Shown piece by piece: positions 8,750 to 16,905 of a stretch of 64,000 nucleotides of DNA. The translations under genes were made by a program, and so were the position numbers. Each line of letters starts with the position of its first letter. The stretch's first letter is position 1. Where the stretch lies: positions 248,001 through 312,000 of the forward strand of contig CAWCHK010000014.1 in assembly GCA_963795385.1 (NCBI GenBank), given 5' to 3'. A model generated the notes under the pieces. The model was not told where the DNA came from and searched no databases. It was given only the letters and a program-made list of their open reading frames with translations. Origin of the DNA: CAVURS01 sp963795385 (lineage in GTDB: Bacteria > Actinomycetota > Actinomycetes > Actinomycetales > CAVURS01).

Positions 8750-9382
8750 ATGGTCTTGGCCGAGTACACCGCGGCCGAGCTCGCCGCAGCAGCCGGCATC
8801 ACGACGCGGAACCTTCGCGCGTACCGGCAACGTGGCCTGCTCGACCCACCACGCATGCACGGGCGCAGGGGCTTCTACGGTCCCGCGCACCTGGCGCAGC
8901 TGCGCACCGTCCGGGCCCTGCTGGCCCGGGGGCTCAGCCTCTCCGACATCACGGAGGCGTTGCAGGAGCGCGGGGGCGAGCAGGCCCTGGAGCTGTTGCT
9001 GGTCGAGCCCTCCGGTACGTCGTTGGGGGACGGCAGCCTCGGCGAGCTGATGCCCTCGACGGTGGAAACCCTTGCCGCCCAACGGCCTGGGGCGGCGGAC
9101 CGGCTGGTCGACGTCGGCGTCCTGCACCACGGGGCCGACGGCGCCTATCTCGTCGACGCCGGGCTGCTGGCCCGCGCCAACGAGCTGCTCGCCGGCGGCG
9201 CGCGGGTGCGGCTGCTGGCCGACGTGAGCGAGGCGGCGGCACGCGGCGCGCAGCAGGTCGCGGGAGAGCTGCTCGAGATCGCCGAGGGTGCGGGCTCCCG
9301 CGACCCGCGCGACTACGTCGACCTCGCGACCTGGGCCTTCCGAGAGGCGCTGCGGCACCGGCTGGTCGACGCGGTGCCCTGA
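8750..9382 (+). CDS. MerR-family transcriptional regulator
   Basis: 210 residues. The N-terminal winged helix is clear: YTAAELAAAAGITTRNLRAY followed by RQRGLLDPPR and GFYGPAHLAQLRTVRALL. The C-terminal two thirds (about 75-210) carry no Cys or obvious ligand motif and are Ala/Leu-rich helices, so a metal sensor is unlikely. ATG 8750 follows AGGGGAC. Its target may be the divergent NUDIX/metallo-hydrolase pair, by position only. Confidence 0.82.
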   Translation: MVLAEYTAAELAAAAGITTRNLRAYRQRGLLDPPRMHGRRGFYGPAHLAQLRTVRALLARGLSLSDITEALQERGGEQALELLLVEPSGTSLGDGSLGELMPSTVETLAAQRPGAADRLVDVGVLHHGADGAYLVDAGLLARANELLAGGARVRLLADVSEAAARGAQQVAGELLEIAEGAGSRDPRDYVDLATWAFREALRHRLVDAVP

Positions 9383-9427
9383 CGCATCCGTCAGCGAGCC
9401 CGCGCCGTCAGCGGAGAACCGGCGCCG

Positions 9428-9898
9428 TCAGCGAACCTCGACGGTGATCTCGACCTCGACCGGCGCGTCCAGCGGCAGTACGGCGACCCCGACGGCGCTG
9501 CGGGCATGCACGCCGGCGTCGCCGAAGGCCGCGCCCAGCAGCTCGCTGGCCCCGTTGACCACACCCGGCTGTCCGGTGAAGTCCGGCTCGCTCGCCACGA
9601 ACCCGACCACCTTGACGACCCGCACCACCTGGTCGAGATCGCCGACGACCGACTTCACCGCGGCGATGGCGTTGAGCGCACAGGTCTGGGCGAGCTGCTT
9701 CGCATCCTCCGGGCTGACCGCGGAGGGGCCCGTCCCGACCTTGCCGGTGGCCGCGAGCTGCCCGGAGACCATCGGCAGCTGACCGGACGTGAAGACGAAC
9801 GAGCCGCCCCGGACGGCCGGGACGTACGCCGCCACCGGAGCCGCGACCTCGGGGACGGTCAACCCGAGGCCGGCCAGCCGGTCCTCGACGGCGCTCAC
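9428..9898 (-). CDS. RidA/YjgF-family reactive-intermediate deaminase
   Basis: 156 residues; counterpart of Rv3678c. RidA proteins are trimers that hydrolyse enamine/imine intermediates from PLP enzymes. Family blocks seen are FVFTSGQLPM, ALNAIAAVKSVVGD and the C-terminal VGVAVLPLDAPVEVEITVEV. The classical C-terminal substrate-binding Arg-containing motif is not obvious (ARSAVGV is closest), so catalytic class is uncertain. GTG 9898 overlaps the stop of the DUF4177 gene (GTGA), so the two are coupled. Confidence 0.88.
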   Translation of the reverse strand: MSAVEDRLAGLGLTVPEVAAPVAAYVPAVRGGSFVFTSGQLPMVSGQLAATGKVGTGPSAVSPEDAKQLAQTCALNAIAAVKSVVGDLDQVVRVVKVVGFVASEPDFTGQPGVVNGASELLGAAFGDAGVHARSAVGVAVLPLDAPVEVEITVEVR

Positions 9899-10059
9899 GC
9901 CTTGACCCGCTTGAGGTAGGCCACCAGGCCGTTGCCGTCCGGCCCCCCGACGACCTGCACGAGCTCCCAGCCGTCCTCGCCCCACTGGTCGAGGATCTGC
10001 TTGGTGGCATGGACGATCAGGGGCACGGTGGCGTACTCCCACTTCACGGTCTCTGGCAT
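9895..10059 (-). CDS. DUF4177 small protein (Rv3678A-like)
   Basis: A 54-residue gene, easy to miss. The protein begins MPETVKWEYATVPL, continues ATKQILDQWGEDGWELVQVV and ends AYLKRVKA. It closely matches the small DUF4177 proteins that sit directly before ridA in mycobacteria. ATG 10059 is the only good start, and its stop overlaps the ridA start. No signal peptide or membrane helix is present. Function is unknown; the fixed link to ridA suggests a shared role. Confidence 0.88.
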   Translation of the reverse strand: MPETVKWEYATVPLIVHATKQILDQWGEDGWELVQVVGGPDGNGLVAYLKRVKA

Positions 10060-10087
10060 GCCGCGAGCGTAGCGCCGCGGTGAGAGG

Positions 10088-10933
10088 GTGAGCCGCGTGA
10101 GCGACCCGAGCGAGGTGCTGACCCGGTGGGCCCCGCCGCCGGCGGCGACGGTCCGCTACGGCGAGGGCCCACATCACGGCGCCGATGTCTGGCGACCGGC
10201 GACCGGCCCCGGGATCGCCACCGGGCCCGCCGACGCCGCCCCGCTCGTGATCGTCGTGCACGGCGGCTTCTGGCGAGCGCGGTACGGCAAGGAGGAGGCC
10301 CGGGTGATGTGCGCGGCCCTGGCCGATGCGGGCTACGCCGTCGCGGCGATCGAGTACCGGCGTACCGGCCAGCCCGGGGGTGGATGGCCCGGCACCATCG
10401 ACGACGTGCGGGCCGCGGTCGAGGCGATCCCGGCACTGGTCAGTGGCCTGCTCGACGACGGCCCGGTCTCGCTCGGCCCGACGCTGCTGGTCGGCCACAG
10501 CGCAGGTGGGCAGCTCGCGCTCTGGGCCGGCTCGCAGGCCGACGTCCCCCGGCTGGCCGGGATCGTCAGCCTCGGCGGCGTGTGCGACCTGGCCCGGGCC
10601 GACGAGCTGCGACTGGGACGCCAGGACGACGACGGCGCCGTGGCGGCGTTCCTCGGCGGAGGCGCGGACCAGGTGCCCGACCGCTACGCGGCCGCCGACC
10701 CGATGCGACTCCCACCCCCCGCCGTACCCGTGGCGCTCGTCCACGGCGTCGACGACGACGTCGTGCCGGTCGAGCTCAGCCGCCGGTACGCCGCGTACGC
10801 CGCCGCCGCGGGAGCAGATGTCGAGCTGCTGGAGCTCCGCGGAATCGAGCACTTCGGGCCGATCGACCCGCTGAGCCCGGCCTGGGCCACGGTCCTGGAT
10901 GCCCTCGCGCGCGTCGCCGGCGGGCGCGGCTGA
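10088..10933 (+). CDS. Alpha/beta hydrolase, kynurenine formamidase/BD-FAE-like esterase
   Basis: 281 residues. The oxyanion-hole motif VVHGGFW near residue 55 and nucleophile motif GHSAGG near residue 138 are typical of the hormone-sensitive-lipase and arylformamidase group. The likely acid is in HGVDDDVVP and the His in GIEHFGP. GTG 10088 is used; GTG 10097 is possible. It stands alone between the divergent DUF4177-ridA pair and the ATPase genes. Substrate unknown. Confidence 0.8.
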   Translation: MSRVSDPSEVLTRWAPPPAATVRYGEGPHHGADVWRPATGPGIATGPADAAPLVIVVHGGFWRARYGKEEARVMCAALADAGYAVAAIEYRRTGQPGGGWPGTIDDVRAAVEAIPALVSGLLDDGPVSLGPTLLVGHSAGGQLALWAGSQADVPRLAGIVSLGGVCDLARADELRLGRQDDDGAVAAFLGGGADQVPDRYAAADPMRLPPPAVPVALVHGVDDDVVPVELSRRYAAYAAAAGADVELLELRGIEHFGPIDPLSPAWATVLDALARVAGGRG

Positions 10934-10981
10934 CCTCGCCTCCGCGCGCTGGGCCCCGCTGCCGCTACTAGCCTTGGCCCC

Positions 10982-12013
10982 ATGCCTGGCCCGGATCGCG
11001 ACTGGGAGGGCGTGCGGGTCCACGTCGTCACGGGCAAGGGCGGCACCGGCAAGACCACGGTCGCGGCCGCCCTCGCGCTGGGCCTGGCCCGCGAGGGGCA
11101 GCGGGTGCTGCTGACCGAGGTCGAGGGGCGCCAGGGCATCGCCCAGCTGTTCGACGTCCCGCCGCTGCCGTACGACGAGCGCAAGATCGCCGTCGGGCGC
11201 GGCGGCGGCGAGGTCCTGGGCCTGGCGGTCGACCCGAAGGCCGCGCTCCTGGAGTACCTCCAGATGTTCTACAAGCTCGGGCGGGCCGGGAGCCTGCTGG
11301 AGCGCTTCGGCGCGGTCGACTTCGCCACGACCATCGCGCCCGGCATGAGGGACGTCCTGATGACCGGCAAGGTCTACGAGGCCGCCCGGCGCCGGGTCAG
11401 CGCCCGTTCCGGAGGCGGGTCCGGCCCGAAGCGCGGGACCACGGACCGGCTGGTCTACGACGCCGTGGTCCTGGACGCGCCGCCGACCGGCCGGATCGCC
11501 CGCTTCCTCGACGTCAACGCCGAGGTCGCGGGACTGGCCCGGGTCGGCCCGATCCGCAACCAGGCCGACTCCATCACCCGCCTCCTGCACTCGCCCCAGA
11601 CCGTCGTTCACGTCGTGACGCTGCTCGAGGAGATGCCGGTGCAGGAGACGCTCGACGCGCTCGAGGAGCTGGCCTCGCACGACCTCCCGCTCGGCGGGAT
11701 CGTGGTCAACGCGGTGCGCGAGCCGGTCCTGCGGGCCCGCGAGCTGACCGCCGCGGCCGCCGGCCGGCTGGACCGCGACAGCATCGCGTCGGGGCTGGCC
11801 GCGGCCGGCCTGCCGGACGGCGACGACATCGTCGACGGCCTGGTCGCGGAGGCCGCCGAGCACGGGGCCCGGGTCGCCCTGGAGAAGCGTGAGCTGACCC
11901 GGGTCAAGGCCAGCGGCCGGCCGATCTACCAGCTCCCGGCCCTGGTCGGCGGCGTCGACCTCGGCGGCCTCTACGACCTGGCCGGCACGCTCGTCGACGC
12001 GGGCATGGCATGA
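10982..12013 (+). CDS. ArsA/Get3-like ATPase, first subunit (Rv3679-like)
   Basis: 343 residues. The deviant Walker A motif GKGGTGKTT is at residues about 18-26, with the signature Lys of the SIMIBI/ArsA class. Switch-like DAPPTGR occurs near residue 166. No arsenite-binding Cys cluster is present, so an arsenic pump role is unlikely. Its stop codon overlaps the ATG of the second ATPase gene (ATGA), and in M. tuberculosis the two products (Rv3679, Rv3680) work as a complex. Client or transported ligand is unknown. Confidence 0.9.
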   Translation: MPGPDRDWEGVRVHVVTGKGGTGKTTVAAALALGLAREGQRVLLTEVEGRQGIAQLFDVPPLPYDERKIAVGRGGGEVLGLAVDPKAALLEYLQMFYKLGRAGSLLERFGAVDFATTIAPGMRDVLMTGKVYEAARRRVSARSGGGSGPKRGTTDRLVYDAVVLDAPPTGRIARFLDVNAEVAGLARVGPIRNQADSITRLLHSPQTVVHVVTLLEEMPVQETLDALEELASHDLPLGGIVVNAVREPVLRARELTAAAAGRLDRDSIASGLAAAGLPDGDDIVDGLVAEAAEHGARVALEKRELTRVKASGRPIYQLPALVGGVDLGGLYDLAGTLVDAGMA

Positions 12014-13260
12014 GCCCGGCGGCCCGGCGCCGGCCCCTGCCGGCCCCGACACTGGACCTGGACGCCGTCATCGCCGACCCCGCCACCCGGATCGTGGTCT
12101 GCTGCGGCTCCGGCGGCGTGGGCAAGACCACCACCGCCGCCGCACTCGCCCTGCGGGCCGCCGAGCAGGGCCGCCGGGCGGTGGTGCTGACCATCGACCC
12201 GGCCCGCCGGCTGGCCCAGTCGATGGGCCTGACCGAGCTCGACAACACCCCCCGCGAGGTCCGCGGCGTCGACCCCTCGGCGGGCGGCCGGCTCGACGCG
12301 ATGATGCTGGACATGAAGCGGACCTTCGACGAGATCGTCGAGAGTCACAGCCCCCCGGACAAGGCCGCGCAGATCCTGGCCAATCCCTTCTACCAGGCCC
12401 TCTCCAGCTCCTTCGCCGGGACCCAGGAGTACATGGCGATGGAGAAGCTCGGCCAGCTGCGCGCCGCGGCCGACCGCGGCGGCTGGGACCTGATCGTCGT
12501 CGACACCCCGCCGTCCCGCTCCGCGCTGGACTTCCTGGACGCCCCGCAGCGGCTCGGCTCGTTCCTGGACGGCCGGCTGATCAAGCTGCTGGCCGCGCCG
12601 GCCCGCGCGGGGGGCCGGGCCTACCTCAAGGTCGTCAGCCACGGGGTCAGTGCCGTGACCGGGGCCCTGTCCAAGGTCCTCGGCGCCCAGGTGCTGACCG
12701 ACGTCCAGCAGTTCGTGGCGGCGCTGGACACCATGTTCGGCGGGTTCCGGGAGCGCGCCGACGCGACGTACCAGCTGTTGAAGGCGCCGGGCACGGCGTT
12801 CGTCGTGGTGGCCGTCCCGGAGCGGGATGCGCTGCGGGAGGCGTCGTACTTCGTGGAGCGGCTCGCGGCCGAGCGGATGCCCCTGGCCGGGCTGGTCCTC
12901 AACCGCGTGCACGACGCGGGAGCGCCAGCTGGCTCAGCAGTTGGCTCAGGAGGCGGCTCAGGAGGTGGCTCAGCAGGCGGCTCGGCGGGCGCCGGGGGCC
13001 GTGGCCGCAGTGGTCTGTCGGCCGAGCGCAGCGTGGCGGCGGCCGAGAGCCTGGAGGAGCAGGGTGGCCACGACCTGACGGCGCGGTTGCTGCGGCTGCA
13101 CGCGGAGCGGGTCCAGATCGCCGCTCGCGAGGAGTCACTGTCGGCGCGGTTCATCGGGGCGCACCCCAAGGTCGCGACCGTGCGGGTGCGAGCCCGCGAC
13201 GGTGACGTGCACGACCTGGCCGGGCTGCGCGCGGTCGGCGCCGACCTCGGCCGGCACTAG
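12010..13260 (+). CDS. ArsA/Get3-like ATPase, second subunit (Rv3680-like)
   Basis: 416 residues. The Walker A reads GSGGVGKTT, with Ser where the signature Lys would be; the first subunit keeps that Lys, so the pair is asymmetric. VLTIDPARRLAQSMG and VVDTPPSRSALDF are the other family blocks. Residues about 309-335 are a Gly/Ser/Ala linker coded by near-repeats of GGCTCAGGAGGC (12930-12990), longer than in mycobacterial homologues. It is translationally coupled to the first ATPase gene. It ends just before the convergent whiB4. Confidence 0.9.
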   Translation: MSPAARRRPLPAPTLDLDAVIADPATRIVVCCGSGGVGKTTTAAALALRAAEQGRRAVVLTIDPARRLAQSMGLTELDNTPREVRGVDPSAGGRLDAMMLDMKRTFDEIVESHSPPDKAAQILANPFYQALSSSFAGTQEYMAMEKLGQLRAAADRGGWDLIVVDTPPSRSALDFLDAPQRLGSFLDGRLIKLLAAPARAGGRAYLKVVSHGVSAVTGALSKVLGAQVLTDVQQFVAALDTMFGGFRERADATYQLLKAPGTAFVVVAVPERDALREASYFVERLAAERMPLAGLVLNRVHDAGAPAGSAVGSGGGSGGGSAGGSAGAGGRGRSGLSAERSVAAAESLEEQGGHDLTARLLRLHAERVQIAAREESLSARFIGAHPKVATVRVRARDGDVHDLAGLRAVGADLGRH

Positions 13261-13285
13261 TCCGGCGCCAGTCGGACGCCGGTCG

Positions 13286-13302
13286 GACGCCGGTCCGGCG
13301 TC
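13286..13302. terminator. Hairpin between convergent ATPase and whiB4 genes
   Basis: GACGCCGG-T-CCGGCGTC is a perfect 8+8 dyad at the end of the 40-base convergent gap, touching the whiB4 stop. The 11-base GTCGGACGCCG is also doubled next to it. No T-tract, as is common in high-GC actinobacteria. Confidence 0.5.
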
Positions 13303-13660
13303 AGCCGGCGACGGCCGCGGCGGGGCTGGTCGTCTGGGTGACGCGCTCGTGCTCGGCCTTGGCGGCCTCGAGCAGCCGGTGCCAGGACTGGACGTTCGGG
13401 CGGCGCTTGAGCAGGGCCCGGCGCTCACGCTCGGTCATGCCGCCCCAGACGCCGAACTCCACCCGGTTGTCCAGCGCGTCGGCCAGGCACTCGGTGCGGA
13501 CGACGCAGGACATGCACACCTGCTTGGCGCGGTTCTGCTCCGCTCCCTGGACGAAGAGCGCGTCGGGGTCGGACGTGCGACAAGCTCCCCGGCTCGCCCA
13601 GTCCGGCGCGAAGCCTTCGACCCCCCGCGATACCTCTACTGCACGTGTCTGCTCAGACAT
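13301..13660 (-). CDS. whiB4: WhiB-family iron-sulfur regulator, WhiB4-like
   Basis: 119 residues. The four Cys ligands of the [4Fe-4S] cluster are present: one in SRGACRTS, then QVCMSCVVRTEC giving C-x2-C-x5-C. The WhiB turn GVWGG follows and a basic segment ERERRALLKRR contacts DNA in this family. Position between the ArsA-like pair and ponA2 matches whiB4 (Rv3681c), a redox regulator, so I use that name. ATG 13660 has an AGAGAG-type site upstream. It is divergent from ponA2. Confidence 0.92.
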   Translation of the reverse strand: MSEQTRAVEVSRGVEGFAPDWASRGACRTSDPDALFVQGAEQNRAKQVCMSCVVRTECLADALDNRVEFGVWGGMTERERRALLKRRPNVQSWHRLLEAAKAEHERVTQTTSPAAAVAG

Positions 13661-14090
13661 GATGACTCTCTCTGAAAAGCCAGTTCCCCGACGACCCGCG
13701 TCCGGCGCCTCATCGCACCGACAGATCGTTTCCCCCGATCACTGATGACGGTACGTACCCGGCGCGGCGGCGGGTAGAACCCGTTGGGGCCATCTTGTCG
13801 ACCATCAGTGACTAGTCAGTCACGTGAACAGCCGGTCAAGACTTCACTGCGTGACGGCCCACGCGAGCCGGGCCGACGGGTCCCGAGACCCCCGGTGGTT
13901 CCCCGGCGCCAACGCCGGGGGAGCCGTGGGAGTAGGTCGCCGCGGATGGCTCCACGCACTGCTCAGGAGCCGGCCCGCGACGACCTGATACGCCCGCCTC
14001 CAGGCGCGTCGAGGCATCTTCGGTGCGCGGCGTCCCAAGGATTGGCGGTTACCCTGGCCAGCGTTGGAGTCGTCGCGCGGCAGGAGCACC
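13661..14090. promoter_or_regulatory. 430-base divergent whiB4/ponA2 control region
   Basis: No gene is seen. Elements present: palindrome GGTACGTACC (13750-13759); dyad GTGACT-N4-AGTCAC (13808-13823); strong hairpin CCCCGGCG-CCAA-CGCCGGGG (13901-13920); possible ponA2 -10 box TACCCT (14050-14055) without a convincing -35; ribosome site AGGAGC just before ponA2. The dyad lies between the two starts and is the best operator candidate. Confidence 0.45.
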
Positions 14091-16385
14091 ATGAGCACGG
14101 GCAGCAGCCGGACCACCAGTGTGGGCGGCGTCATCACCCTTCTCGGCGCTCTGCTCGCCACCAGCCTGGTCGCCGGCCTCCTCGGTGCCGGCCTGTTCAT
14201 GCCGGCCGTCGGCGCGGTGGGCGCGACCGCCCGGGCCGGGGTGCACGCGTTCGACTCGCTGCCCGCCGAGCTCAAGCAGACGCCGTTGGCCCAGCAGTCG
14301 AAGATCCTGGCCGCCGACGGCAGCACCATCGCGACGTTCTACGACGAGAACCGCATCGTCGTCCCCCTCAGGAAGGTCGCGCCGGTCATGCAGACCGCGA
14401 TCGTCGCGATCGAGGACGACCGCTTCTTCAGTCACGGCGGCGTCGACCCCAAGGGCATCGTCCGGGCCGTCGTCAACAACCAGAACGGCGGCGGCACCCA
14501 GGGCGCCTCGACCCTGACCCAGCAGTTCGTCAAGCTGACCCTCGTCGAGAACTGCCTGGCCGACAACGACCTGCAGTGCGCGAAGGCCGCGACCGACCGC
14601 AGCGGCACGACGGGCTACGCCCGCAAGCTGCAGGAGCTGAAGTACGCCGTCTCGCTCGAGAAGACGATGGACAAGAACCAGATCCTCGAGGGCTATCTCA
14701 ACATCGCCTACTTCGGGTCCGGGACGTACGGCGTCGAGTCGGCGGCCCGGCACTACTTCGGGACCTCGGCCAGCAAGCTCAGCCTGCCGCAGGCCGCCGT
14801 GCTGGCCGGGCTGGTGCAGGCGCCGAGCGACTACGACCCGTACACGAACATGAAGGCCGCCGTCGCCCGCCGCAACGTCGTCCTGGGCCGGATGCTGGCC
14901 CTGCACAAGATCACCCAGAAGCAGCACGACGTCGCGGTCGCGTCGAAGATCGTCCTGCACAAGGGCGTGACCGGCAACGACTGCTCCGCCTCGAAGTACC
15001 CCTACTTCTGCGACTACGTGCGCCGGCTCCTCAGCCGCACCGAGGGCATCGGCGCGGCCGCCCTGCAGCGCGGTGGCCTCACGGTCCGCACGACCCTGCA
15101 GCCGAAGGCGCAGGACGCGGCGCAGAAGGCCATCAACGCCTCGATCCCCTACGGCAACAAGGCCCAGGTCGGGTCAGCCGCGACGACGATCCAGCCCGGC
15201 ACCGGCAAGATCGTCTCGATGGTGCAGACCTCCCGGTGGAAGACCACGGGCAAGGCCAAGAAGCACTGGGACACCATGCAGGTGAACTGGAACGTCGACG
15301 AGGCGTACGGCAGCTCGCAGGGCTTCCCCACCGGTTCGTCGTTCAAGGCCTTCACCCTGGCGGCGGCCCTGAAGGACGGCATGAAGCTCAACGACACGGT
15401 GAACGCGCCCCAGAGCCACACGCCGATCGGCTTCTTCCGCAACTGCAACGGTGACCCGATCGGCAACCAGCCGCGGCTGGGCTACTACGCGCCGGCCAAC
15501 GACGAGAAGGGCTCGCTCGGCAAGGTCACGCTCTACAAGGCCACCGCGCAGTCGATCAACACGGCGTTCACCTCCCTCGAGCAGGAGGTCGGCGTCTGCA
15601 AGGTGGCGAACATGGCGGCCAGCCTCGGCGTCCACCGGGCCGCGCCGGCCGGCGGTGAGAAGACCACTGCCTTGCTGCAGGTGCCGTCGATGACGTTGGG
15701 CACCAACGAGATCGCGCCGATGACGATGGCCGCCGGCTACGCGGCCTTCGCGGCCAACGGCAAGTACTGCAAGCCGATCGCGATCACCGCCATCACGAGC
15801 GCCACCGGCAAGAAGTACTCGACGCCGAGTGCCGACTGCACGCAGGCGATCAGCAAGGACATCGCGACCGCGGTCACCTCGGCCCTGCAGAAGGTCCTCC
15901 AGGGCGGTGGCACCGCCGGCGGCGAGGGCCTGTCCGGCCGCGAGTCGGCGGGCAAGACCGGCACGACCAACAGCAGCGCCCAGGCCTGGTTCGTCGGCTA
16001 CACCCCGCAGCTCGCCACCGCGGTCTACGTGGGGCACCCCGGCAAGGGGAAGGCGAACAAGCCACTGACCGGGGCCCGGGTCGGCAACCACGTGCTGGCC
16101 GGTGGCCGGACGGTGTTCGGCGGGAACACCGCCGCGCCGATCTGGAACGCCATCATGAACCACATCGACGACATCCTGAGCCTGTCCAGCAAGAGCTTCG
16201 ACCGGCCGCCGGGGTCGATGATCGGCTCCCCGCCGGCCAAGCCGCAGACGACCCCCACGGGCGGGCCGACCGGCGGGCCGACCGGGACGGGCACTCCGAC
16301 CAAGGGCGGCGGCGGGAACGGTGGCGGTGGCGGTGGCGGTGGCCACGGCGGAAACTGCAAGCCGCCGAAACCTGGCTGCCAGTAA
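14091..16385 (+). CDS. ponA2: Bifunctional penicillin-binding protein, PonA2-like (transglycosylase/transpeptidase)
   Basis: 764 residues. A signal-anchor helix lies at about 10-45. The GT51 glycosyltransferase domain shows EDDRFFSHGGVDPKG and the STLTQQFVK block. The transpeptidase domain carries SSFK (active Ser), SIN and KTGTT. Unlike many PonA2 proteins it has no PASTA domain; the tail is Thr/Pro/Gly-rich, ends in poly-Gly and GNCKPPKPGCQ, and may span the wall. Extra Cys pairs in both domains suggest disulfides outside the membrane. ATG 14091 has AGGAGC 3 bases upstream. It polymerises and crosslinks peptidoglycan. Confidence 0.93.
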   Translation: MSTGSSRTTSVGGVITLLGALLATSLVAGLLGAGLFMPAVGAVGATARAGVHAFDSLPAELKQTPLAQQSKILAADGSTIATFYDENRIVVPLRKVAPVMQTAIVAIEDDRFFSHGGVDPKGIVRAVVNNQNGGGTQGASTLTQQFVKLTLVENCLADNDLQCAKAATDRSGTTGYARKLQELKYAVSLEKTMDKNQILEGYLNIAYFGSGTYGVESAARHYFGTSASKLSLPQAAVLAGLVQAPSDYDPYTNMKAAVARRNVVLGRMLALHKITQKQHDVAVASKIVLHKGVTGNDCSASKYPYFCDYVRRLLSRTEGIGAAALQRGGLTVRTTLQPKAQDAAQKAINASIPYGNKAQVGSAATTIQPGTGKIVSMVQTSRWKTTGKAKKHWDTMQVNWNVDEAYGSSQGFPTGSSFKAFTLAAALKDGMKLNDTVNAPQSHTPIGFFRNCNGDPIGNQPRLGYYAPANDEKGSLGKVTLYKATAQSINTAFTSLEQEVGVCKVANMAASLGVHRAAPAGGEKTTALLQVPSMTLGTNEIAPMTMAAGYAAFAANGKYCKPIAITAITSATGKKYSTPSADCTQAISKDIATAVTSALQKVLQGGGTAGGEGLSGRESAGKTGTTNSSAQAWFVGYTPQLATAVYVGHPGKGKANKPLTGARVGNHVLAGGRTVFGGNTAAPIWNAIMNHIDDILSLSSKSFDRPPGSMIGSPPAKPQTTPTGGPTGGPTGTGTPTKGGGGNGGGGGGGGHGGNCKPPKPGCQ

Positions 16386-16402
16386 CGCTTTTCGCTCGAG
16401 AC

Positions 16403-16426
16403 CTCTCGTTCGGCCTAGAGCGAGAG
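16403..16426. terminator. Terminator hairpin after ponA2
   Basis: A 9-bp stem (16403-16411 with 16418-16426, one G-T pair) and a 6-base loop lie between the convergent ponA2 and GatB/YqeY genes, the right arm running into the end of the latter. It could stop both transcripts. Confidence 0.5.
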
Positions 16427-16870
16427 CTGGCGCTTGACCTCGGCCGAGACCCGGCCGCCGTCAGCCCGCTTGCCGACCTTGGGCCAGATGCCCTTCATGA
16501 CCAGACCGATGCCGCGCGGCCCCTCGGCACCCGTCTCGGCGATGACCTCGGCGACCAGCGTGGCCAGCTCGTCGTCGGACAGCTGCGCGGGCAGGTACCC
16601 CTCCAGGACGACGAGCTCGGCCCGCTCCCGCTCGGCCAGCTCGGGACGGTTCGCCTCGTCGTACGCCGTGGCGGCCTCGCGGCGCCGTTTGGCCTCGCGG
16701 GCCAGGACGTCCAGCACCTCGTCGTCCCCGAGCTCGCGGGCCTCGGCGCCGGAGACCTCCTCGGTGGTCAGCGCGGTCAGCGCCATCCGGAGGGTCGAGG
16801 AGCGCAGCTCGTCCCGGCCGCGGATCGCCTCGGTCAGATCGGTGCGCAGGGTGTCCTTCAGCGAACTCAT
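16415..16870 (-). CDS. GatB/YqeY domain protein
   Basis: 151 residues, normal for the YqeY family. Blocks seen are SSLKDTLRTDLTEAIRGRDE, AREAKRRREAATAYDEANRPELAERE and MKGIWPKVGKRADGGRVS. The domain resembles the tRNA-binding tail of GatB but stands alone; its role is not settled. ATG 16870 is the natural start. It is divergent from the metallophosphoesterase gene with 35 bases between starts. Confidence 0.92.
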   Translation of the reverse strand: MSSLKDTLRTDLTEAIRGRDELRSSTLRMALTALTTEEVSGAEARELGDDEVLDVLAREAKRRREAATAYDEANRPELAERERAELVVLEGYLPAQLSDDELATLVAEVIAETGAEGPRGIGLVMKGIWPKVGKRADGGRVSAEVKRQLSL

Positions 16871-16905
16871 GCCGGCAGTCTGTCATTGGCTGCGAGACTG
16901 ACCGC

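Noticed and set aside
10982..13260. Arsenite efflux operon
   Set aside because: The ATPases lack the Cys metal site, and there is no arsB, arsR or arsC; synteny matches Rv3679-Rv3680.
13784..15454. Plus-strand frame overlapping the start of ponA2
   Set aside because: Out of frame with ponA2, Arg/Gly/Pro-rich, no recognisable domain; a shadow.
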